In this document: positions 57,540 to 64,000 of the stretch, piece after piece
Layout: each line of letters opens with the position of its first letter
Position numbering within the stretch: position 1 is the first letter of the stretch
Source: Melieria omissa
Taxonomy: Eukaryota > Arthropoda > Insecta > Diptera > Ulidiidae
Reading direction: 5' to 3'
Assembly: GCA_963971225.1 (NCBI GenBank)
Contig: OZ020270.1
Span: forward strand, 28,581,123 to 28,645,122
Length of the DNA stretch: 64,000 nucleotides
Made by a program: the position numbers and the translations under genes
Notes under the pieces: generated by a model
The model's database searches: none
What the model saw: the letters and a program-made list of their open reading frames with translations, nothing else
What the model was told of the DNA's origin: nothing

Positions 57540-58505
57540 AGAGATCAAAGCAAATAAAAGACCAAAGAGCACACCACGTCAACGGATCCTTCCAGTAACT
57601 CTTTTTACAGCATAAGAGGAATTTAAAGAGTTCGAAAAGAAAGTGGAATCATCCGAAAATAAATGTAACGATTTGGTAAAATTGTCAATAAAATTTGTTT
57701 CATGAAACATACTAACTTGTATTTGCATTATTTTGAATCTAATTTCTTCCTAGACTAACGAAGTGATGGGAGGAATAATATCTGGAAATGCGGCACGTTT
57801 TTTGAATATGGCTCAAGAGTTTTACTGGAAGGACACTGCTGAGAAACAGGCTGTTAGAGGACTAAGTGTGAAGGCAGCTTCGGGATCAACCTACATTTAA
57901 AAACTTATTGGTTATTGCCGATTATTTTTCGGTTTGTCCCCGTACTCCCTCTTCTTCTTAAGTCGGTTGTTCGCATGCTGAAAGAATTGAATGCTTGTGC
58001 GTTCAAACTCTTCATCCGAAGAGTTTGTATATTTTTGAGAGTATGCCTCTGAAATAAAAAGAGCTTATTAAAAAGCAATAATTTTATAAATAATTAAATT
58101 AAATATTTATAAATAATTACGTTTTAGTGCTGCTGTCACACTTAGTGCCCTAACAGCCTGCTTCTCAGATGTTCCCTTCCAGCAAAACTATCGAGCCACA
58201 TCGTCGGCCATTATTTTTCGCCATGCCGTTTTTAAAAATCGTCCCGCATTTCCAGATATTATTCCCATCAATTCGTTAGTCTAGGAAAAAATTAGATTCA
58301 AAATAATGCAAATACGAGTTGGTATATTTTAAGAAAACAATTTTATTGACAATCTTACCAAATCGTTAAATTTATTTTCGGATGATTCCACCTTCTTTTC
58401 GAATTCTTTAAATTCCTCTAAAGCTATAAAGGGGGTTACCGAAAGGATCCGTTTACGTTGTGCGCTGCTTGGTCTTTTATTTGCTTTGATCTCTTCCAAC
58501 ACACG
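57540..58505. repeat. Large inverted repeat spanning DUF4806 exons
   Basis: Arm 57540-57882 is an inverted, diverged copy of 58127-58505. The left arm has deletions, and the spacer is about 245 bp. Exons 3 and 4 and the intron between them are present in both arms. A transcript through it would fold into a long hairpin. Confidence 0.75.
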
Positions 58506-59193
58506 TTTTAAAAGTTTTTGTGCAACTTGATGTTCTGAAAATGCTTATTATTTATAGCCCTTTTTTTAACATTAAAAAAACTGCTTTAAGTACCTTGTAA
58601 AAGATTTTTCTCCACTTTGCTTATATGCTCTTTTAGTTCAGCCAAGTCTAAAGAGTAAATAGTTACTGGTTATTAAGGTACAACATCTATATATAAAAAT
58701 ATATATATACTATATACTATATAATTCTTTTTCCTGACCACTGAAGCTACAATTATGAAATTTGGACAGTACCTGTATCTTAAAAAGTCGACGCTCATAA
58801 AACAGACATTTTTCAAAATTCGACGTTCATAGGGTGAAAAGGGGGTGATATAGTTTGTTTACAGAAAAATGGTTTTTGTTCGGATTTGCTTAAAACTTGA
58901 CACAAATACTCTGTAGCCAAAATAATGAAACCCAAATTTCAGGGTTTTTCAAACCGTTTTCCGAAGGAGTGGAAGAAATTACAAGTGCTAAATAATTTTT
59001 AGGTCGCATTTTCTTAAAACAGTCTAAAAATTTACAAGTATTGAGAATCTTTTTAAAATTCAACCTCTGAAGCTATGGGCAAATGCTAGTTATATATACA
59101 TATGTATCTATGCAAGTATTAAATAAAACTAAGTTTACCTTTCTTAGTTATAAGCTCGGTAGCTTCAGTGAAAAAGTGGTCATTTAGGTCCAT
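57912..59193 (-). pseudogene. Five-exon gene, DUF4806-like, one internal stop
   Basis: Exons on the minus strand are 59139-59193, 58594-58647, 58359-58534, 58121-58280 and 57912-58048. All four introns have GT-AG ends with pyrimidine-rich acceptors, and the reading phase is kept across every junction. The product is about 190 residues with an acidic/Lys-rich coiled N terminus (ELKEHISKVEKNLL), then TPFIALEEFKEFEKKVESS, TNELMGIISG and FCWKGTSEKQAVRAL, a pattern like the DUF4806 domain of insect transposon-associated proteins. A TAG at 58188-58190 interrupts exon 4. The first ATG at 59191-59193 directly follows a TAG that could also be a splice acceptor, so an upstream exon is possible. Confidence 0.6.
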
Positions 59194-59487
59194 CTACGTA
59201 TGAATAAGAGGTATAAATATAAATTTATTGAATTCAAAGTTGTGAAACATGACAATTTTTTCTGTTATTTCTTGAGCTGTGTGTTGATATTCTAAGCTCG
59301 AAAATTGTAAACTTTTACAAAATTTAATATTGAAACTTGAAGATTTTATTGGAAGTGTAAAAAAATCTGTCAAATTCAAAACTTCCTTTGCATTTATTTT
59401 AAAAACACTGTTTTGTTTAAAAATAGATATTATAATGAAGATTTTATCCTTAATACAGAAAAAATTATCAGGTCTTTTTATGGACAA
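59194..59487 (-). CDS. 97-residue ORF upstream of the DUF4806 gene
   Basis: The frame encodes DNFFCIKDKIFIIISIFKQN and ends in EFNKFIFIPLIHT. The Ile/Phe-rich block with a FxxxPI...IPLxHT ending is like C termini of uncharacterised transposon proteins in insects. It could be the 3' exon of an element L protein. Its TAG touches the ATG of the next gene. The resemblance is from memory and weak. Confidence 0.35.
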   Translation of the reverse strand: MSIKRPDNFFCIKDKIFIIISIFKQNSVFKINAKEVLNLTDFFTLPIKSSSFNIKFCKSLQFSSLEYQHTAQEITEKIVMFHNFEFNKFIFIPLIHT

Positions 59488-59941
59488 ATAAAATCGATTT
59501 GTGTTTATCGACTTTACTGGTCCATTTTTAATTCCGTGTTTTTTCTGAAGCTGAAGGCTGAGGAATTCGTAGACTTTCCTCTACCAAACGTAGTTCTCAA
59601 ATGTAACTCCAGTGTTTCTCAAGTTGAAATTATATGTTGGAGAAAATGTTGTAATTCAAGTTGAGAATTATGTTGATTCTCAACTTGAGAATCATAGAAA
59701 TCTCAAGCATTGCCACATACAAAATATTTTCAAATTTTCTCAAATGTAACTCTAGTGTTTCTCAAATTGAAATCATATGTTGGAGAAAATGTTGTAATTC
59801 AACTTGAGAATTATGTTGATTCTCAACTTGAGAATCATAGAAATCTCAAACGTTGGAGAAATATTTTTTTGATGTTTATTGGGTGTGTATGCTGTTGCCA
59901 AAGTGTGTTTATGTGTGCGTGGCGTTGGCGATTTGGCCATA

Positions 59942-61074
59942 CCCTGCAAGCAACTCGGTAGTCGACTACAAAAATAACTCACTTCTAGTTAACTTTCATG
60001 ACCTAACTATAAGCTAACTACAAAGTAATGCAGAACTTCCCAAAAAACAATGCAACTTTTGCTTTTTGGCATATTTTAAAGAACAGTTAATTGCTATTTG
60101 TTCTTATGCGATTTTATGTCACTAACTATAAGCTAACTGCAAAGTAATGCAGAACCCACCCAAATTTAATGCGTGCGTTTGTGGCATAGAAATTAAAAAA
60201 AACAGTTAATTGTTGTTTGTTTTTTTGCTCTTTGGAATTTTATTTTACATATTTGTCATTTTCTTTCGTGCATTATGAAATCATAATCAGTGCTTTAGCC
60301 TCGTGCGTGCGGTCGCAGTCCAGCGAAATAAAATTAATTGTGTAAAACTAAATTAAAAAACGTGAATTGTTAAACAATTTTATATAATTATTTCAAGCGA
60401 TTGCTTTAATTTTCATTATTTAAGCTAAGCCAAAATGAGAGGTGCAAGCAATAGAAAGTTAAGAAGGCTTTTGGAAAAGGAAATGGATTCGTATTCAAAT
60501 AAATTAAATTCATGTAATATTGGTAAATCAGAAGCCACCTGTTCCTCTGCTAATGTGCAGAGCCAAAACAGAATTTATATTGAAAATATTAGTGTCCAAG
60601 AAAATTGTTAAAAAAAAAATGCATTAAAAAAAAAATCGCTGATTGGTATTTTAAAAATAGGCCATCTCGCAAGTGTTTTGAAGAGTTGTTAGGTATTTAA
60701 ACATTTTTCAAATAAAAAAGGAAATACAAAAATTTTAAATTTACATAACAATCATAGAAATATCCATTTTTATGGATAAAGACGTAACTAATAGTTGAGT
60801 TATAGCTGATTTAAATAAAGTAAACTTGAAGTTAACTGAAATGTAATTAGTTTATAGCTAACCACAAATAAGATAACTTTTAACTAACTTTTGAATAACT
60901 AACTTTAAGTTAGTTCAAAAGTGATGCAGAGTTGGACAATTGACTACTGCCTAGGCCATCGCCATGTTAAAATAGTCAGTTGGCTCCATTGAAAATAATC
61001 CAACTATCAACCACAACTAGTTGAGAATTAGTTAGATTAAAGTGCGTTAAAAGTTAGTTGAGTTGCCGGCAGGG
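59942..61074 (+). mobile_element. CCCTGC-ended element, internally deleted
   Basis: The ends read CCCTGCAAGCAACTC and the complement of CCCTGCCGGCAACTC, with TA on both sides (59940-59941, 61075-61076). TAACTATAAGCTAACTAC-type repeats lie in both subterminal regions and are partly inverted. A 58-codon ORF remains in the middle. It resembles the element at 51115-52039 in its terminal six bases and short TSD. Confidence 0.65.
60435..60611 (+). CDS. 58-residue ORF, possible N terminus of a transposase
   Basis: The ATG has a good fly context (CCAAAATGAG). The product starts MRGASNRKLRRLLEKEMDSY and is Ser/Asn-rich later. Protein-like remnants (NRPSRKCFEELLG) follow to about 60700. I read it as the first exon of an autonomous parent, truncated here. 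Family unknown. Confidence 0.4.
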   Translation: MRGASNRKLRRLLEKEMDSYSNKLNSCNIGKSEATCSSANVQSQNRIYIENISVQENC

Positions 61075-61283
61075 TAGAAAATGCCGCTTAGACGTTGGTC
61101 CCCGCGCTTGCCGCTGACTCGTCACACTGTTTGTGTCACACACACATTTTGCATTCGCTACTGACGCAACTGGCTTTGGGCTGTGACCGTGGCTTGCAGC
61201 ACATTTGACTGCTCGCAGCTACAGCTGTTGCCGGCTACCTACATACGTCGTCTACACACGCGTTTAATTGAATGCGCTTTTGG

Positions 61284-62032
61284 CAGCGATTAAGCGATGT
61301 GAAACTGGGAGAGCCGGTAGAAATACATGCACAGAATTACACTAATATTATTGCAACCTTGGGGCCTACTAGTAGGCCCCAAGCTTGATCAGGAACGTAC
61401 TTTTTCCTCCATATAAATTTCTAAAACGGGGTTGTTGTTCTTGTTCATTTCAAATTGCCAGTGTAGCTGGTGTGAGTCATTTTTTGTGCGCAAAGAAATT
61501 TGTCTTTTTATTTGTATATTTTTGGTGCCATTTCGTAATACGTTTGTATAAAATTGACTAGAAAAATATATTATTGCCCAAAAGCGTCAAAATAATCTTT
61601 GGGTATGTTTTTAATTCAATTAAATTAAGATTTTATAAGCTGCATTCAAAAAAACAACCCTGCGGTCAAACTACAGCATTTAGCAAAAAAATCATACCTG
61701 ATCGTTAGAGATTCGCTAAGAAGAAATGCGAAATACAAAGGACGGCAATTGACCCTGCCATATTCAATGCATTTAGCTTTGTGTTCTTTGGTATATTTTT
61801 CATTAATATTTACATAATTAAACCAAAAAAGTTCATGTGTTGGCATTTAATCCAAAAAATTAATAAGAACATACTTTAAAAAGCAAATAATTATAAGGAA
61901 TCCCTAACATCGGGAAAAGAGCAGACACAGTGAAGAACTGATCACTGCCAACACACACGGACTGTGTACGTGAATTACAAAAAACGCACACAAATCGGCT
62001 TACTCTCCCAGTTTCACATCGCTTAATCGCTG
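61284..62032. mobile_element. 749-bp element, 30-bp TIR and 7-bp TSD
   Basis: Perfect 30-bp inverted repeats start CAGCGATTAAGCGATGTGAA. The TSD CTTTTGG lies at 61277-61283 and 62033-62039 (a preceding G allows 8 bp if the terminal G is counted, as in PE1 and PE2). It is noncoding; a 26-bp perfect palindrome lies at 61358-61383. It inserted just upstream of, or within the 5' region of, the I-type LINE. Confidence 0.85.
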
Positions 62033-62412
62033 CTTTTGGTACGCAGCCCTCGTTAACCATCGGGCCAAGAGTTCGCTCAGATATTTAATATTGAAAATAA
62101 TTCGTTTACTTTAAAACCAGTCCAAGCAACCAATAATCTCGTAACCGGTCTAAAATACTTAAGAAAACAGTACGATTTTCACTTCGGAAGAGAACAGACG
62201 TGCGAAGCGCAAAACGATTAATTCAGACAAATCGGTGAACCGAAAAATTCTACCAAAGAAGTAGATAATCCTCAAGCATATACAAGTCTTTACATAAAAA
62301 CAGATTGTAATTAACAAATAACACTCAAACTATAACTAATAATAAAAAATAAAAAAAAAATAAAAAATAGATAAAAGAAAAAAAAAACACTTAAACCAGA
62401 TTAGAGGTCATA

Positions 62413-63657
62413 ATGAAGGAGCCACCTGACAACCAAAAACCAACAACAACACAGCCTCTGCTCAGCTATGACTTCTCTAAGAAACTCTCTATTACAGCAA
62501 CAGGCCCTAAATATCTAATTATGTGCCGCGCAAATAGTGAAGAGACACTGGCCAATACCTCACCTTTTCTAATTAAAAAAGCTATTGATTCAACATGTGG
62601 AGGTGAAGTCGAGGAGTGCAAAAAACTTCGAGACGGAACCGTGCTGATCAAAACGAAGAATATGTGCCAAGCAAACAAACTCATAAAACTAAACGGTCTA
62701 ACACAGAACATAAAAATTGAAATAAGCGAACACAAAACCCTTAACTATACAAAAGGAGTAATATATTCAAATGAACTCAGAAACATCTCCGAAGAAGAAA
62801 TTCTTCACGAACTCTCACAACAAGGAGTCACTGCAGTCAAAAAGATTCAAAAAAAAAGCAATGATCAATTAACCGAAACCGGACTTATCATACTAACATT
62901 TGCAAATTTAGACCTACCTGAACACATAAATATCGGCTATGAAAAAATATTTATCCGTCCTTACATTCCTCTGCCGTTAAGGTGCAACAAATGCCTGCTG
63001 TATGGTCACATACATAAATTCTGCACAAGAGACAAATTTTGTGCAAACTGCGGCAAACCAGAACACACTAATCCCGATCTTCACGAAACTTGTACAAATG
63101 AAACCATATGTAAAAACTGCACTTTAAATAATATCACCGACAACAAACACTCAGTATTTAACAAAAACTGTCCAATTTTCATCAAACACAAAGAAATACA
63201 AGCAATCAAAACACTGGAAAAAACTAACCTTAAAAATGCACACAGATTATATAAAGAGAGACATCACTTAAACAATACCACGTTTTCCTCTATGCTCAAG
63301 ACACCAAGCAATCCAATAAACAGCCGTCCCGCTCCCATCAATTACGAAGAACTCACCACACCAAATAAAAAGCAACAGAATAACGTAAATCTCCCAGAAG
63401 TACTCACCACTGCACAAACGTCAAACCAAGAGAAAACTGAAACTACTAATGGCGCTACCCAGCAAGAACAACCATCAACCAGCTATAACCTCAGACATCG
63501 AAAGAGTAACCAAAAAATTGTAGTACTCCCGAAAAATATATCAAACAAATTTAAAGCACAAATTAAAGCAAAAAGCAAAAAACCAAAGATATCACTAGAA
63601 GGAAATCATTCAAACAACGCAGAAACAGAAAGCGACGAATCCATGACAATAGAATAG
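62413..63657 (+). CDS. LINE ORF1 (gag-like) with CCHC knuckles
   Basis: This 414-residue RNA-binding protein belongs to the I-type LINE. Residues of about 35-175 form an RRM-like block (LANTSPFLIKKAIDSTCGGE, LNYTKGVIYSNELRNIS, EILHELSQQGVTAVKKI). Three Cys-rich motifs follow: CNKCLLYGHIHKFC (near 191), CANCGKPEH...C, and a looser CKNC...H...C. The C-terminal part is Asn/Thr/Lys-rich and disordered. The ATG at 62413 follows the A-rich leader and is the first in frame. ORF2 starts 55 bp downstream. Confidence 0.85.
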   Translation: MKEPPDNQKPTTTQPLLSYDFSKKLSITATGPKYLIMCRANSEETLANTSPFLIKKAIDSTCGGEVEECKKLRDGTVLIKTKNMCQANKLIKLNGLTQNIKIEISEHKTLNYTKGVIYSNELRNISEEEILHELSQQGVTAVKKIQKKSNDQLTETGLIILTFANLDLPEHINIGYEKIFIRPYIPLPLRCNKCLLYGHIHKFCTRDKFCANCGKPEHTNPDLHETCTNETICKNCTLNNITDNKHSVFNKNCPIFIKHKEIQAIKTLEKTNLKNAHRLYKERHHLNNTTFSSMLKTPSNPINSRPAPINYEELTTPNKKQQNNVNLPEVLTTAQTSNQEKTETTNGATQQEQPSTSYNLRHRKSNQKIVVLPKNISNKFKAQIKAKSKKPKISLEGNHSNNAETESDESMTIE

Positions 63658-63712
63658 AATAGATTAAAAACTAACCTAACATAAGAGAAATAAATAAGAC
63701 TAATAAGGCAAA

Positions 63713-64000
63713 ATGGCTCTAAGAATAATACAATGGAATATCAGGGGCTACACAAATAACTACAATGAATTACTACTACTAATAAAAGACTACAATCCTC
63801 AAGTTATAGCACTACAAGAGACGCATCTTCAAAATACTGACAGCATACCCATACCAATAAATTTTAAAATCTTCAACAAAAACTCCCAAAACACTTCCTT
63901 TGGAGGCACTGCCATTCTCGTGCACTCCTCCATCCAATTCACACTCAAACATCTAAACGACGACATAGAAAACGTAGCTGCAATAATACATTCACAAACA
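63713..64000 (+). CDS. LINE ORF2, endonuclease N terminus (partial)
   Basis: The frame opens at AAAATGGCT and stays open to the window end (96 codons). It starts MALRIIQWNIRGYTNNYNEL and has IALQETHL and FGGTAILVHSS, which are the QWN, QET and GG-T-A-I-L motifs of the AP endonuclease domain of I/Jockey LINEs. Reverse transcriptase must lie beyond the window. Confidence 0.85.
   Translation, partial: MALRIIQWNIRGYTNNYNELLLLIKDYNPQVIALQETHLQNTDSIPIPINFKIFNKNSQNTSFGGTAILVHSSIQFTLKHLNDDIENVAAIIHSQT

Larger units (their letters stand above)
56469..59883 (-). mobile_element. Element L with spliced DUF4806-type gene
   Basis: The ends CCCAATAAACAT and ATGTTTATTGGG enclose 3.4 kb. No clear TSD is seen (TG on both sides at most). 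Both subterminal regions are filled with ATTCTCAACTTGAGAAT-type palindromes. Two direct repeats of about 115 bp lie at 59597-59712 and 59739-59856. The interior has a five-exon gene on the minus strand, an inverted partial copy of it and a pogo-like MITE. The superfamily is unknown. Confidence 0.6.
62040..64000 (+). mobile_element. I-type LINE, 5' part, runs off the window
   Basis: An A-rich untranslated stretch (to 62412) precedes ORF1 (62413-63657) and the start of ORF2 (63713 onward). The exact 5' end is not clear, and no TSD can be checked. The ORF1 and ORF2 motifs are of the I/Nimb or Jockey group. Confidence 0.75.

Overview
The window reads as heterochromatin-like or TE-rich DNA from a cyclorrhaphous fly. 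The ABHD12 fragment is Drosophila-like, and LOA- and I-type LINEs, a gypsy-type errantivirus, THAP/P-type transposons, Tc1/mariner, pogo-like and Harbinger-like elements sit side by side in AT-rich sequence. A tephritid or similar fly is a reasonable guess, but the species cannot be fixed from the sequence. I see no intact host gene; almost every kilobase belongs to a transposable element, many of them nested. Element borders were placed by eye from terminal inverted repeats (TIRs), target-site duplications (TSDs) and, in several cases, an empty site in a second copy within the window.

Left part (1-22.5 kb): a full-length but damaged LOA LINE on the minus strand (651-5924, 16-bp TSD); a degenerate interspersed repeat; a mariner relic split by a tRNA-derived SINE; a Tc1-like element (8665-12852) carrying four MITEs; a LOA LINE with two intact ORFs (12901-18409); a small foldback MITE; a decayed P-like element; and a MITE with 8-bp TSD that contains a second, uninterrupted Tc1 copy.

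Middle (22.5-32.9 kb): a complete 8,976-bp errantivirus on the minus strand (two 486-bp LTRs differing at two sites, TSD TCAA, Lys-tRNA primer site, gag, pol, env). Pol carries two in-frame stops and env one. Its leader holds three sets of tandem repeats and two tRNA-like sequences. A Harbinger-type MITE with a second SINE copy follows.

Nest (32.9-52.8 kb): a Harbinger-like relic (H) holds a TTAA-type element (G), which holds several members of one P-like family (called PE here) with 31-bp TIRs starting CAAAGAATATG and 7-bp TSDs of the form CTTATAC, CTATAAG or CTTCTAC. Two members (39738-44994, 46804-52218) carry long THAP/P-type transposase genes. Nesting is at least five levels deep.

Right part (52.8-64 kb): a 2,483-bp transposon with 30-bp perfect TIRs and a 7-bp TSD that carries a broken ABHD12-type lipase fragment; a hAT-like MITE; a 3.4-kb element (L) with a five-exon gene of DUF4806 type and a large inverted copy of its exons; a CCCTGC-ended element; a 749-bp element with 30-bp TIRs and 7-bp TSD; and the 5' end of an I-type LINE running off the window.

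The most interesting points are the transposon carrying host gene exons, the repeated use of the same 7-bp target by the PE family, the spliced gene plus hairpin in element L, and the tRNA-like modules in the errantivirus.
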